64,000 nucleotides of DNA from Pseudomonas huaxiensis (GCF_003231275.1 NZ_QKVL01000004.1:233710-297709); one strand, 5' to 3'. Counted from the stretch's first letter, positions 1 through 8,342 are shown. Notes: generated from the letters alone by a model not told the origin. A program made the numbers and translations.

Positions 1-1
1 C

Positions 2-730
2 CTGGAAGACGACGAACTGGTGAAGTTGCAACGCCTGCTCAAGCGCCGCATCGAAGACCGCGTGCCCACCGCTTACCTGCTGGGTGAGGCGTGGTTCTGC
101 GGGATGTCGTTCATCGTCGATGAGCGCGTGCTGGTGCCGCGCTCGCCGATCGGCGAACTGATCGAGAAGCGCTTCGAGCCGTGGCTGGCCGACGAGCCGG
201 CGCGCATTCTCGATCTGTGCACCGGTTCAGGCTGCATCGGTATCGTCAGCGCCGAAGTCTTCCCCGACGCCGAAGTGGTGCTGGCCGACTTGTCCTTCGA
301 AGCACTCGAAGTGGCCAACCAGAACATCGAGCGACATGGCCTGGAACAGCGCGTCTACACCGTCCAGGGTGACGGTTTCGCCGGTCTCCCAGCGCAGCGT
401 TTCGACCTGATCCTGTCCAACCCGCCGTATGTCGACGCCGAGGACTTCGCCGACATGCCGGCCGAGTATCAGCACGAACCGGAGTTGGGCCTGGCCTGTG
501 GCAATGATGGTCTGGATCTGGTGCGGCGCATGCTGGCCGAGGCGGCGGACCACCTGACCGAGAAGGGCTTGCTGATCGTCGAGGTTGGTAACAGCCAGGT
601 GCATGTCGAGCAGTTGTACCCGGAAGTGGATTTCGCCTGGCTGGAGTTCGAGCGCGGCGGTCACGGTGTGTTCATGCTCACCGCCGAGCAATGCCGTCAG
701 CATCAGGCGCTGTTCGCTTCGCGGGTCTGA
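2..730 (+). CDS. prmB: 50S ribosomal protein L3 glutamine N5-methyltransferase PrmB (5' end outside window)
   Basis: Class I SAM-dependent methyltransferase that methylates a glutamine of ribosomal protein L3. The frame is open from base 2 and enters from the left edge, so about 60 N-terminal residues are missing compared with the roughly 300-residue family. The SAM-binding motif reads [11 protein letters not shown] and the glutamine-methyltransferase signature [10 protein letters not shown] is intact. A GTG at 20 is an internal valine, not the start. PrmB rather than PrmC is suggested by the pre-motif [10 protein letters not shown] and by aroC lying about 2 kb downstream, as I recall for P. 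aeruginosa. The assignment is firm; only the start is unseen. Confidence 0.93.
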   Translation: MEDDELVKLQRLLKRRIEDRVPTAYLLGEAWFCGMSFIVDERVLVPRSPIGELIEKRFEPWLADEPARILDLCTGSGCIGIVSAEVFPDAEVVLADLSFEALEVANQNIERHGLEQRVYTVQGDGFAGLPAQRFDLILSNPPYVDAEDFADMPAEYQHEPELGLACGNDGLDLVRRMLAEAADHLTEKGLLIVEVGNSQVHVEQLYPEVDFAWLEFERGGHGVFMLTAEQCRQHQALFASRV

Positions 731-741
731 TGATGTTGTTG

Positions 742-770
742 CGCGGGACGGCTCGTCAGCCGGTCCCGCG
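742..770. terminator. Hairpin between convergent prmB and the next gene
   Basis: The arms CGCGGGAC (742-749) and GTCCCGCG (763-770) enclose an inner GGCT/AGCC stem. It lies in the 48-bp gap between two convergent genes, so it could end transcription from either side. The T run is short (TTTCG), so it is a weak intrinsic terminator at best. Confidence 0.5.
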
Positions 771-778
771 TTTCGCCC

Positions 779-1576
779 TCAGCGGTGGGTGGCGATCCAG
801 ATCAGCAAGCCGGCCTGGAACACTGCGAAAGCCACCAGGCAGGTAATGGTGAACCGCAGGCCGCTGTCTTCGCGCCGGTACTTGGAAACCCGCTCGTCGC
901 GCTCGCGCAGTTGCGCTTCCTTCTCCTGCAACTTCTGATCGGCCTGCTGCAACATGTTGGCCGCTTCGATCATCTCGACCCGCTGCAGCTTGTCGGTATT
1001 CCAGCCGCCCTTCAGCTCGCCCACCTGGGTTTCCACGTAGCGCCCCTTGAGGTGCTGGGCATCGGCGTACTCGACTTCCACGCCGTGGCTGCGCAGCACA
1101 TGGTCGCGGCGCAGGCGGGTGTCTTCGTTGAGTGCGTCCTTGTTCGCCAGGGCGCCGCCCTCGAGCCGGTAGTGCGACCACTTGCGCTGTGCCCACTGCA
1201 CGGCCTGGGCCAGCATGAAGCGGCCGATTCCGCGGTTCAGTGGTTCGATCTGCAAGCCGCTGTCGGGGCCGATGGTCACCAAGCGCTTGTCGTGGTCGAC
1301 ACGGATATCCAGCACGTTCTGTTCTTTGCGCACTTTCTGCCCGGGCAGGCGGATTTCCATGCGCAGCAGGCTGTGTTCCTTGCTGTGGCGCTCGGCATGG
1401 CCGAACTCGACGAAACGCAACGGACGCGCGCCGCTGTTGCGGTCGGTCGGCAGCGGCGCCAGGCGCAGCAACTGGAAATGTTCGGGTGCCAGATCCGCCC
1501 AGGGCAGCGGGGCGGCTTCCGGGACAACCGGTTCGTCGGCCGCTGCGGTAGCGTCCTGGGTGGGTGCATCAGTCAT
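779..1576 (-). CDS. Hypothetical protein with C-terminal membrane anchor
   Basis: 265 residues. I do not recognise a named domain. The N-terminal 25 residues are Ala/Pro/Glu-rich, the middle is a soluble charged domain (about 35-190), residues about 195-235 are strongly charged and probably coiled coil (LQQADQKLQEKEAQLRERDE), and the last 22 residues form one transmembrane helix ending in ATHR. The layout suggests a tail-anchored inner-membrane protein with its bulk in the cytoplasm. I chose the ATG at 1576 over the GTG one codon upstream because a GAGGA element sits 7-8 bases before it. A gene of this kind between prmB and the hydrolase is, as I recall, conserved in Pseudomonas. The function is unknown. 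Confidence 0.8.
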   Translation of the reverse strand: MTDAPTQDATAAADEPVVPEAAPLPWADLAPEHFQLLRLAPLPTDRNSGARPLRFVEFGHAERHSKEHSLLRMEIRLPGQKVRKEQNVLDIRVDHDKRLVTIGPDSGLQIEPLNRGIGRFMLAQAVQWAQRKWSHYRLEGGALANKDALNEDTRLRRDHVLRSHGVEVEYADAQHLKGRYVETQVGELKGGWNTDKLQRVEMIEAANMLQQADQKLQEKEAQLRERDERVSKYRREDSGLRFTITCLVAFAVFQAGLLIWIATHR

Positions 1577-1670
1577 CACAGGGTCCTCGTGTGCGCAACA
1601 GGCCGTCTACGGTGACAGCGCCTGCATCGGATTTATCGGCCGATTCGCCGAGGACTGGAGCCCGATTTGC

Positions 1671-2633
1671 TCAGGCGGATGTCAACTGCCGCACAAAAAC
1701 TACGATCCGTTCACCCAGTGCGCTGGCCAGGGGCAGTGCCGGATTGGTGTAGCTGTCGCGCTGCTGGCCCATCCCTGGCGGACTGATGCGCAGCATGTGG
1801 TTCATGCCATCGATCAGCGCAAGCTGCGCATCGGGCTTGGCCGCCTGCAGGGCTTTGGCGTCGGCCGGGCTGACCTGGATGTCGTTGCGTCCCTGAATGA
1901 TCAGCGCCGGAATCTTCAAGCGCGCAAAGGCCGCCGCCGGGTCCTGACGGAACAACGAAATCAGGTAGGGCTGCACGCTGGGGCGCAGGGTATTGGCGAG
2001 TACCGGCGGCACGTCGCTGCTCGGCTGGCCGGCCTTGAGTTGATCGATCACGTGTTGTGCTTGCTTGAGTTGGGCCGGCGGCAGGCGCTCGGCCAGTTGT
2101 TCGCGCAGTACCTGGTCCACTGGACGGCCGCTGCCGGCCAGGGCGACCACCGCGCTGGCGCCGGCCGGCTCTGCGGCGAGGCTGGCGATCAGTGCGCCTT
2201 CGCTATGACCGAGCAGGATCAGCGGGCCGAAGCGTGGGTCGGCTTTGATCTTGTGGCTCCAGGCCACGGCGTCGGCGACATAGCGCTCGACGCTCAACTG
2301 ACGCTCGTCCGGGGTCGCCGCCAGGCTCTCGGCAACGCCGCGCTTGTCGTAGCGCACGCTGGCGATGCCCTGGGCAGCCAGTTGCAGGGCCAGGCGCTTG
2401 AGAATGTCGATGCGCCCGACTGCAGGGTTGTTGCCGTCGCGGTCGGTTGGGCCGGAGCCTGCGATGATCAGCACCACCGGCGGCGGGGTGTCGCCGCGCG
2501 GCAGCAGCAGGCTGCCATGAAGAATGCCCTGGCCGGTGTCGAGGCTGACCGGGCGCTGGAACACAGCGGGGGTGGCGGCCTGGGCGAGGCCGGATACGAT
2601 CAGGAGGAGCAGGACGGCGAGGCGCGACATCAT
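1671..2633 (-). CDS. Exported alpha/beta hydrolase (serine aminopeptidase S33-like)
   Basis: 320 residues. A clear signal peptide (MMSRLAVLLLLIVSGLAQA, cleavage after AQA) directs it to the periplasm. The fold is alpha/beta hydrolase: an oxyanion region IIAGSGPTDRDGNNP, a nucleophile elbow GHSEGA with the catalytic Ser, a late acid in IQGRNDIQV and a final His in DGMNHM. This GSGPTDRDGN pattern is typical of the S33-type hydrolases annotated as alpha/beta fold family proteins. The substrate cannot be read from the sequence; esterase or peptidase activity is plausible. It is transcribed divergently from aroC, with 133 bp between the starts. Confidence 0.85.
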   Translation of the reverse strand: MMSRLAVLLLLIVSGLAQAATPAVFQRPVSLDTGQGILHGSLLLPRGDTPPPVVLIIAGSGPTDRDGNNPAVGRIDILKRLALQLAAQGIASVRYDKRGVAESLAATPDERQLSVERYVADAVAWSHKIKADPRFGPLILLGHSEGALIASLAAEPAGASAVVALAGSGRPVDQVLREQLAERLPPAQLKQAQHVIDQLKAGQPSSDVPPVLANTLRPSVQPYLISLFRQDPAAAFARLKIPALIIQGRNDIQVSPADAKALQAAKPDAQLALIDGMNHMLRISPPGMGQQRDSYTNPALPLASALGERIVVFVRQLTSA

Positions 2634-2718
2634 CGGGCTACATGCGGGGGGATGCCGGTTGGACCTGACCCCGTGCAGAAGGTTCGCCAGCAGGGATGAA
2701 CTGAATGGTTAGCCTGCG

Positions 2719-2724
2719 TATACT
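2719..2724 (+). promoter_or_regulatory. Candidate -10 element for aroC
   Basis: TATACT lies 43 bases before the aroC start and is followed by a GC-rich stretch. No convincing -35 box is visible at 16-18 bp, so this is only a candidate. Confidence 0.35.
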
Positions 2725-2766
2725 GGCGGCCTTGTTCAAATCAGGCTGATTCGCGGAGCGTCCTGC

Positions 2767-3858
2767 ATGTCCGGCAATACCTACGGCAAGCTGTTCACTG
2801 TCACCACCGCTGGCGAAAGCCATGGTCCGGCGTTGGTCGCCATTGTCGATGGCTGCCCGCCGGGCCTGGAGATTTCTCTGGAAGACCTGCAGCGCGACCT
2901 GGACCGGCGCAAGCCCGGCACCAGCCGCCACACCACCCAGCGCCAGGAAGCCGATGAGGTCGAGATTCTCTCCGGCGTCTTCGAGGGCCGCACCACCGGT
3001 TGTTCCATTGGCCTGCTGATCCGCAACACTGACCAGAAGTCCAAGGACTACTCGGCAATCAAGGATCTGTTCCGCCCGGCCCACGCCGACTACACCTACC
3101 ACCACAAGTACGGTGAGCGCGACTATCGCGGCGGTGGCCGCAGCTCGGCACGCGAAACCGCCATGCGCGTGGCCGCCGGTGCCATCGCCAAGAAATACCT
3201 GGCCAGCCAGGGCATCCGTATTCGTGGCTACATGAGTCAGCTCGGCCCGATCGAAATCCCGTTCAAGACCTGGGATTCGGTGGAGCAGAACGCGTTCTTC
3301 AGCCCTGACCCGGACAAGGTCCCGGAACTGGAGGCGTACATGGATCAGTTGCGCCGTGACCAGGATTCGGTCGGCGCGAAGATCACCGTGGTCGCCGAAG
3401 GTGTAATGCCGGGTCTGGGCGAGCCGATCTTTGACCGTCTCGACGCCGAACTGGCCCATGCCCTGATGAGCATCAACGCGGTCAAGGGCGTTGAAATCGG
3501 CGCCGGTTTCGCCTCGGTCGCCCAGCGCGGTACCGAGCACCGCGACGAGATGACGCCCGAAGGCTTCCTCAGCAATAACGCTGGCGGCATCCTCGGCGGC
3601 ATTTCCTCGGGTCAGCCGATCGTCGCTCACCTGGCGCTCAAACCGACCTCCAGCATCACCACGCCGGGCCGTTCCATCGACAAGGATGGCAACCCGGTGG
3701 AAGTCATCACCAAGGGCCGCCATGACCCTTGCGTCGGGATCCGCGCCACGCCGATCGCCGAAGCGATGATGGCGATCGTGTTGATGGACCACCTGCTGCG
3801 CCACCGCGGGCAGAACGCTGACGTACGTGTGAGCACCCCGGTACTGGGCCAGCTCTGA
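2767..3858 (+). CDS. aroC: Chorismate synthase
   Basis: 363 residues, the usual bacterial length. It converts 5-enolpyruvylshikimate-3-phosphate to chorismate with reduced FMN as cofactor, the last shikimate-pathway step, in the cytoplasm. Recognisable signatures are the N-terminal [36 protein letters not shown] in the middle, and the late [20 protein letters not shown] block (read here as [15 protein letters not shown]). The ATG is preceded by GGAGCG. The gene is divergent from the hydrolase and followed 38 bases later by the MFS gene on the same strand. A class II DAHP synthase, the first step of the same pathway, lies at 35.5 kb in this window. Confidence 0.98.
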   Translation: MSGNTYGKLFTVTTAGESHGPALVAIVDGCPPGLEISLEDLQRDLDRRKPGTSRHTTQRQEADEVEILSGVFEGRTTGCSIGLLIRNTDQKSKDYSAIKDLFRPAHADYTYHHKYGERDYRGGGRSSARETAMRVAAGAIAKKYLASQGIRIRGYMSQLGPIEIPFKTWDSVEQNAFFSPDPDKVPELEAYMDQLRRDQDSVGAKITVVAEGVMPGLGEPIFDRLDAELAHALMSINAVKGVEIGAGFASVAQRGTEHRDEMTPEGFLSNNAGGILGGISSGQPIVAHLALKPTSSITTPGRSIDKDGNPVEVITKGRHDPCVGIRATPIAEAMMAIVLMDHLLRHRGQNADVRVSTPVLGQL

Positions 3859-3877
3859 TGCCCCGCATTGCCCATCG

Positions 3878-3901
3878 CGCCACGGCTCTTTAGCCGTGGC
3901 G
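3878..3901 (+). terminator. Perfect 10-bp hairpin spanning the MFS start codon
   Basis: CGCCACGGCT, loop CTTT, AGCCGTGGCG. The 3' arm contains the GTG start of the next gene (3896). There is no T run after it. It could be a weak aroC terminator or attenuator, or a structure limiting initiation of the transporter. Confidence 0.5.
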
Positions 3902-5041
3902 TTGCCTTACTGGCGCCTGTCCAGTTTCTACCTCTTCTACTTCGCCCTGCTGGGGTCTACCGCGCCGTTCCTGGCGCTGTATTTCGATCACCTCGGGTTT
4001 TCCAGCGCACGCATCGGCGAGCTGGTGGCCATTCCCATGCTGATGCGTTGCGTGGCGCCAAACCTGTGGGGCTGGCTGGGTGACCGCAGCGGTCAGCGCC
4101 TGTTGATCGTGCGCCTCGGCGCGCTGTGCACCCTGGCCAGTTTCGCGCTGATCTTCGTCGACAAGAGCTACGCCTGGCTGGCGCTGGTCATGGCGTTGCA
4201 TGCGTTCTTCTGGCACGCGGTGCTGCCGCAGTTCGAAGTCATTACCCTCGCGCACCTGCAAGGCCAGACCGGTCGCTACAGCCAGGTGCGGCTCTGGGGA
4301 TCGATTGGTTTTATCCTCACCGTGGTTGGCCTGGGTCGACTGTTCGAGTGGTTGAGCCTGGATATCTACCCGGTGGCGCTGGTGTGCATCATGGCCGGCA
4401 TTGTTCTGGCCAGCCTGTGGGTGCCCAATGCCCAGCCGGTGGAGCAGGCCGAGCGCCCGTCCGGTGGCGGCTTCCTCAAGCAACTGACCCGCCCCGGCGT
4501 GCTGGCTTTCTACACCTGCGTGGCGTTGATGCAGCTCAGCCACGGTCCGTACTACACCTTCCTGACCTTGCACCTGGAAAGCCTCGGCTACAGCCGCGGT
4601 ACCATCGGTATGCTGTGGGCGCTGGGGGTGCTGGCCGAGGTGCTGCTGTTCATGGTGATGAGCCGGATCCTGGCGCGGGTGTCATTGCGCCGGGTGCTGC
4701 TGGCGAGTTTCCTGTTGGCGGCGCTGCGCTGGCTGTTGCTGGGCAGCTTTGCCGAGCATTTGCTGGTGCTGCTGTTCGCCCAGTTGCTGCACGCGGCGAC
4801 CTTCGGCAGTTTCCACGCCACCTGTATCGCCTTCGTCCAGCGCAGTTTCGGCGCGCGCCAGCAGGGCCAGGGCCAGGCGTTCTACGCTGCGTTGTCAGGC
4901 ACCGGCGGTGCCTTGGGCGCTCTGTATGCGGGCTATAGCTGGAAGCCCCTGGGCCCGGGTATCACCTTTAGTATTGCCGCCGTCGCGGCGCTGGCCGCAG
5001 CCGTTATCATTGCGACCCGGTTGAAAGAGGACGCTATCTAG
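3896..5041 (+). CDS. MFS transporter, HcaT/phenylpropionate-permease-like
   Basis: 381 residues with about 12 hydrophobic segments. The N-terminus YWRLSSFYLFYFALLGSTAP, the loop LWGWLGDRSGQR (MFS motif A region) and the central VRLWGSIGFI match the MFS_1-like/HcaT branch related to nucleoside and 3-phenylpropionate symporters. The substrate is not evident. I chose the GTG at 3896 because the homologous N-terminus MxxPYWRL begins there and no upstream in-frame ATG exists. There is no visible Shine-Dalgarno, and the start codon sits in a hairpin arm. It is co-oriented with aroC. A conserved MFS gene follows aroC in P. aeruginosa, as I recall. Confidence 0.88.
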   Translation: MALPYWRLSSFYLFYFALLGSTAPFLALYFDHLGFSSARIGELVAIPMLMRCVAPNLWGWLGDRSGQRLLIVRLGALCTLASFALIFVDKSYAWLALVMALHAFFWHAVLPQFEVITLAHLQGQTGRYSQVRLWGSIGFILTVVGLGRLFEWLSLDIYPVALVCIMAGIVLASLWVPNAQPVEQAERPSGGGFLKQLTRPGVLAFYTCVALMQLSHGPYYTFLTLHLESLGYSRGTIGMLWALGVLAEVLLFMVMSRILARVSLRRVLLASFLLAALRWLLLGSFAEHLLVLLFAQLLHAATFGSFHATCIAFVQRSFGARQQGQGQAFYAALSGTGGALGALYAGYSWKPLGPGITFSIAAVAALAAAVIIATRLKEDAI

Positions 5042-5073
5042 CGTCCGCGTCATGTCTAGAACAGGAGTTGCCC

Positions 5074-5622
5074 TTGAGCATCCTCAGCGTTTATCACCAG
5101 TCCACCCCGGATACCCCTAACAAAGTCCTGACCCACGATGACGATATCGCCGCGACACTGGCCGAACAGGGCGTGCACTTCGAACAGCGGGAAGTGGCCG
5201 AGCGGATTCGCCCAGGGACTGCCGCGCAGGAGGTGATTGTGCTACTGGGTCAGCAGCTCCAGGCGCTGAAGGCCGAGTGTGGCGCGGTGGTGGAGGTGTT
5301 CAGCGTCAATCCCGAGCATCCGCAGAAGGATGAACTGCGCGCCGGCTGGATCGACGAGCGTCGTCACTCGGCAAAAGTCGCGCACTTTGTCATCAGCGGG
5401 CGCGGCCTGCTGAATCTGCGGATCGGCGATTACGTGTATGCGCTGGTGGCGGAGCGGGGTGCTCTGGTCAGCGTTCCTGCGGGGACCGCGCACTGGTTCG
5501 ATATCGGCGAGCAGCCCAACCTGGTGCTGGCGCGGTTGTTCGAGAATGAGGGCGGGCGAGCGCTGGAGTTGACGGGGGATGAAAGTGCCCGGTTGTATCC
5601 GGGGCTGGATGACACGTTCTAA
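5074..5622 (+). CDS. Acireductone dioxygenase (MtnD) homologue with degraded metal site
   Basis: 182 residues, a cupin of the ARD family that normally oxidises the acireductone of the methionine salvage pathway using Fe or Ni. Start: TTG at 5074, with AGGAG six bases upstream; the family begins MS-x-LxVYHQ, as here. The family motif His-x-His-x3-Glu (usually in EHxHxxDEVR) reads E-R-R-H-S-A-K-V here (codons at about 5366-5389), so the first His is Arg and the Glu is Val. The second His and the late His (VPAGTAHWFDIG) remain. The usual partners mtnB and mtnC are not adjacent. It could be inactive, use altered metal binding, or have a new role. Family assignment is firm; activity is doubtful. 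Confidence 0.85.
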   Translation: MSILSVYHQSTPDTPNKVLTHDDDIAATLAEQGVHFEQREVAERIRPGTAAQEVIVLLGQQLQALKAECGAVVEVFSVNPEHPQKDELRAGWIDERRHSAKVAHFVISGRGLLNLRIGDYVYALVAERGALVSVPAGTAHWFDIGEQPNLVLARLFENEGGRALELTGDESARLYPGLDDTF

Positions 5623-5636
5623 ACCTTCAAGTTCTT

Positions 5637-5737
5637 CATTGCTGCGGCTCGGTACCCCGACAAGCCAGCGCTCACAAGGTCCAGTGAATCCTGTACCTGT
5701 GGGGGTTGGCTTGTCGGGGCGCCGAACCGCAGCGATG
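5637..5737. repeat. 101-bp imperfect palindrome, REP/REPIN-like
   Basis: The left arm begins CATTGCTGCGG and contains CCCCGACAAGCCA. The right arm is its near-complement, TGGCTTGTCGGGG followed by CCGCAGCGATG. The whole element fills most of the 123-bp gap between two convergent genes. The repeated core CCCCGACAAGCC resembles one class of Pseudomonas REP half-units. It may act as a bidirectional transcript end and protect 3' ends. Confidence 0.7.
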
Positions 5738-5745
5738 CATTCAGC

Positions 5746-6018
5746 TCAACGGTAAGTCGGCAGTGCAAAGCGCTGCTGGCTTTGCAGCATCGAAATCACC
5801 GGCAACTCACTGGCCTGCTCGGCCAGGTCACGGCGAATGGCGCTAATGGCCCACGACAGTTGTTCGGCGCTGTGCAGTTGGGCGTAGGAAATCGAGCGTT
5901 TGACCTGTGTGCCGTCGGCGGCACGCAGCGTCAGCAGAATACCGCCATCAGGACGGGCTTGAGTGGCCACTTGGTAGGCGGAGAATACCGAGGCGAATTT
6001 TTCCTGAATGAGGTCCAT
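5746..6018 (-). CDS. DUF3509 family protein
   Basis: 90 residues, starting MDLIQEKFASVF, soluble, with no membrane segment. It matches the small DUF3509 family found in Pseudomonas, whose function is unknown; members have a compact N-terminal beta-rich half (GGILLTLRAADGTQV) followed by helices. I chose the ATG at 6018 because AGGAG lies 7 bases upstream. The frame is open for 77 more codons upstream, but those run through the low-coding intergenic region and lack a ribosome site. It is convergent with the dioxygenase across the palindrome at 5637. Confidence 0.82.
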   Translation of the reverse strand: MDLIQEKFASVFSAYQVATQARPDGGILLTLRAADGTQVKRSISYAQLHSAEQLSWAISAIRRDLAEQASELPVISMLQSQQRFALPTYR

Positions 6019-6139
6019 ATCAGCTCCTGGCTGTGGGTGGCAGACATGGAGTGATGGGTGCAGCGACTGTGCCAGCTTTTCAGTAATTAAAAATTCGTTG
6101 TAAATCAATGATTTATGTTTTTGTGGCAATAGGGCCGCC

Positions 6140-6185
6140 GTGCATTGTGCAAGGTCGTGCATTTTGCACAGTGCATTTTGCAAGG
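6140..6185. promoter_or_regulatory. Three direct repeats of TGCATTxTGCA
   Basis: GTGCATTGTGCAAGG at 6140, GTGCATTTTGCACA at 6157 and GTGCATTTTGCAAGG at 6171. Each is an inverted TGCA-N3-TGCA pair, spaced 17 and 14 bases. They lie between the divergent DUF3509 and ankyrin genes, 106 bases before the ankyrin start. This looks like a cluster of operator sites for an unidentified regulator. Confidence 0.5.
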
Positions 6186-6291
6186 GTCGTCCGCCCTCGC
6201 GTTTTTTCTGCCGACGCCATGGAATTATCCACAGGGATTCCGGGACCAATCCTCACAAGACTTGGGCTTTTTCCCCGTCAGGAGGTTCCGT

Positions 6292-6813
6292 ATGTCCGAT
6301 CAACGTCAGCCCGTCACCATGGATGCCGATGAAGCCGCCGCCTTTGCCGCAGAAGTCTTCGACCGGGCCCGCCAGGGCGATGCGCCGATGCTTGCCCGCT
6401 TGCTGGAGAACGGCCTGCCAGCCAATTTGCGCAACCAGAAGGGCGACACGCTGCTGATGCTCGCCAGCTATCACGGTCATCTGGAAGCGGCGCGGGTGCT
6501 GTTGCAGCATGGCGCCGATCCGGCCATCGCCAACGACAATAACCAACTGCCGTTGGCGGGCGCGGCGTTCAAGGGGAACCTGGAGATGGTCCGGCTGCTG
6601 GTGGAGCAGGGCGTCGAACCGGATGCAGCCGCAGGCGACGGGCGCACGGCGTTGATGATGGCGGCGATGTTCAACCGCACAGCGATCGTTGACTACCTGC
6701 TGGCGCACGGCGCCGATCCCAAGCGCCGCGACGCCCGTGGCATCGATGCCCTCGGCGCCGCCCAGGCCATGGGCGCCACTGACACCACATTGCAGTTGCA
6801 AGCGTTGGCCTAA
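6292..6813 (+). CDS. Ankyrin-repeat protein
   Basis: 173 residues starting MSDQRQPVTMDADEAA. At least three ankyrin repeats are visible: GDTLLMLASYHGHLEAARVL (about 56-75), LPLAGAAFKGNLEMVRLLVEQG (about 89-110) and GRTALMMAAMFNRTAIVDYLLAHGAD (about 121-146). There is no signal peptide or membrane segment, so it is a cytoplasmic protein-binding scaffold. The start is fixed by CAGGAGG 7 bases before the ATG at 6292; the frame is open further upstream but lacks a ribosome site. In Pseudomonas such proteins can accompany catalase genes (AnkB), but no catalase is next to this one, so the partner is unknown. The upstream gap holds three TGCA-type repeats. Confidence 0.85.
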   Translation: MSDQRQPVTMDADEAAAFAAEVFDRARQGDAPMLARLLENGLPANLRNQKGDTLLMLASYHGHLEAARVLLQHGADPAIANDNNQLPLAGAAFKGNLEMVRLLVEQGVEPDAAAGDGRTALMMAAMFNRTAIVDYLLAHGADPKRRDARGIDALGAAQAMGATDTTLQLQALA

Positions 6814-6873
6814 CCGGCGGGAGGCTTTTGCGGCTATCCTTGGCGACTTTTTTCCAGCGTCGCAGGGCCTCTC

Positions 6874-7404
6874 ATGAAAAACCAACTGGTCGAACTCCTT
6901 GGCAAAATCAGCTCCGGCTGCATGACCGAGCAGGACATCGAGGGGATCGCCGACGAAGCGGTGCAGGCCTACGCCGATCCTGCGGGTTTCCTCGCCGCCA
7001 ACCCCGATATCAACTACGACGACACCTTCCCGATCCCGCTGGGTGAATGGGTGGTGGTGGGCAGCCTGCCGGACACCGTGCTGTTCCAGGCCGACAGCTA
7101 CCAGGACCTGCTCGTGCAGATCACCGATTCGTTTGACCAGAGCGTCCCGTTCAATATCAAACCCAAGCAACTGGCCAAAGTCGAGGCGCTCACCGCGCTC
7201 AACCGCATCCAGATCCAGATGGGCAGCATGAACAAGGAGGCCGGTGGCTATGTGCTGATGAACTTCAGCCAGTTGCTGGATGACGAGTTGCAAATGGTGC
7301 TGGTGTGCGGCAATGACCTGCCGCGAGTGCTGGAACTGTGCGCCGAACTGAACATTACCGCAGCGCCGGCCCTGGAAGCGCTGCGGGTGGCGCTGCACGT
7401 TTAA
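6874..7404 (+). CDS. Hypothetical protein, soluble, 176 residues
   Basis: I do not recognise a named family. It is soluble and acidic, begins MKNQLVELLGKISSGCMTEQDIE and has a central segment IPLGEWVVVGSLPDTVLFQADSY. It has no signal peptide and no membrane segments. Codon use and the high third-position GC match its neighbours, so it is very probably a real gene. It follows the ankyrin gene by 60 bases on the same strand and may be co-transcribed with it. Its stop codon overlaps the stop of the convergent ZIP transporter by four bases. Confidence 0.7.
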   Translation: MKNQLVELLGKISSGCMTEQDIEGIADEAVQAYADPAGFLAANPDINYDDTFPIPLGEWVVVGSLPDTVLFQADSYQDLLVQITDSFDQSVPFNIKPKQLAKVEALTALNRIQIQMGSMNKEAGGYVLMNFSQLLDDELQMVLVCGNDLPRVLELCAELNITAAPALEALRVALHV

Positions 7405-8342
7405 CCCAGCGCGGTATCAAGGAACATCATCACCGCGAAGCCGCCCATCAGGCCGAGGGTCGCCGAGGTCTGATGGCCATTGCGGTGGGTTTCCGGGATG
7501 ACTTCATGGGACACCACGAAGATCATCGCGCCCGCCGCCAGGCCCATGCTCACCGGGTAGGCGAGGGCGAAGCCGCTGGAAATCCCCAGGCCGATCACCG
7601 CGCCAATCGGCTCCATCAGGCCCGAGCCGACGGCCACCAGTGCCGCCTTCAACGTCGACAGCCCCGTGGCGCGCAGCGCCAGGGCCACCGCCAGGCCTTC
7701 GGGAATGTCCTGAATGGCGATGGCGCTGGTCAGCGGCAGGCCGACACTCAGGTCACCCGTGGTAAAGCTCACGCCGATGGCCATGCCTTCGGGGAGGTTG
7801 TGCAAGGTGATCGCCAGCACGAACAGCCAGACCCGATTGATCCGCTCGGCCTGCGGGCCGCAAGGACCAGTGCTTTCGTGTTCATGCGGGGTGAAGCGGT
7901 CGAGGCCGAGCATCAGCAACACGCCCAGGCCCATGCCGACCACCACCGTCAGGGCCGCGTAGGGGCCGCTGCCGGTAATCTCCCGAGCGGCGTCGAGGCC
8001 CGGCAGAATCAATGAAAACGAGCTGGCGGCGAGCATCATCCCGGCGGCGAAGCCGAGCATCACGTCCTGCATCCGGCTGCTGACATCGCGCAGCACGATG
8101 GCCAGCAATGCGCCCAAGGCGGTGGCGGAGAAACCGGCCAGCCCGCCGAGCAGGGCCATGTGCAGGTTTTCCTGATGGTCACCGTGAATCGCGTTCCAGG
8201 CGCTGGCGCCCATCAGCCAGAGCACCGCCAGCAGGCTCAGACCCAGGCCGGCACTCATCCAGGGCGAGGATTGCGCCTGCTGCAGCCACGCGGTGTAGAG
8301 CGGCACGGGGGCGGAGTGGCTGTGGCTGGACGTCGAGGGCAT
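7401..8342 (-). CDS. ZIP-family divalent metal transporter
   Basis: 313 residues with about eight membrane helices. ZIP signatures are intact: HNLPEGMAIG in one core helix, QDIPEGLAVALALR in the next, and HEVIPETHRNGH near the end. These His/Glu/Pro clusters form the metal path that imports Zn or other divalent ions. A His-rich N-terminus (MPSTSSHSHS) and the loop TPHEHES may bind metal. It is closer to the GufA/ZupT group than to eukaryotic ZIPs. Selectivity cannot be read from the sequence, and no Zur-type operator is obvious upstream. It is convergent with the hypothetical gene ending at 7404. Confidence 0.9.
   Translation of the reverse strand: MPSTSSHSHSAPVPLYTAWLQQAQSSPWMSAGLGLSLLAVLWLMGASAWNAIHGDHQENLHMALLGGLAGFSATALGALLAIVLRDVSSRMQDVMLGFAAGMMLAASSFSLILPGLDAAREITGSGPYAALTVVVGMGLGVLLMLGLDRFTPHEHESTGPCGPQAERINRVWLFVLAITLHNLPEGMAIGVSFTTGDLSVGLPLTSAIAIQDIPEGLAVALALRATGLSTLKAALVAVGSGLMEPIGAVIGLGISSGFALAYPVSMGLAAGAMIFVVSHEVIPETHRNGHQTSATLGLMGGFAVMMFLDTALG

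Noticed and set aside
1182..2699. 505-codon open frame on the plus strand
   Set aside because: Antisense to the membrane-anchored hypothetical and to the signal-peptide-bearing hydrolase.
6140..6185. CRISPR-like direct repeats
   Set aside because: Only three 12-base units with spacers of 2-5 bases; much too short for a CRISPR array. Treated as operator-like repeats.
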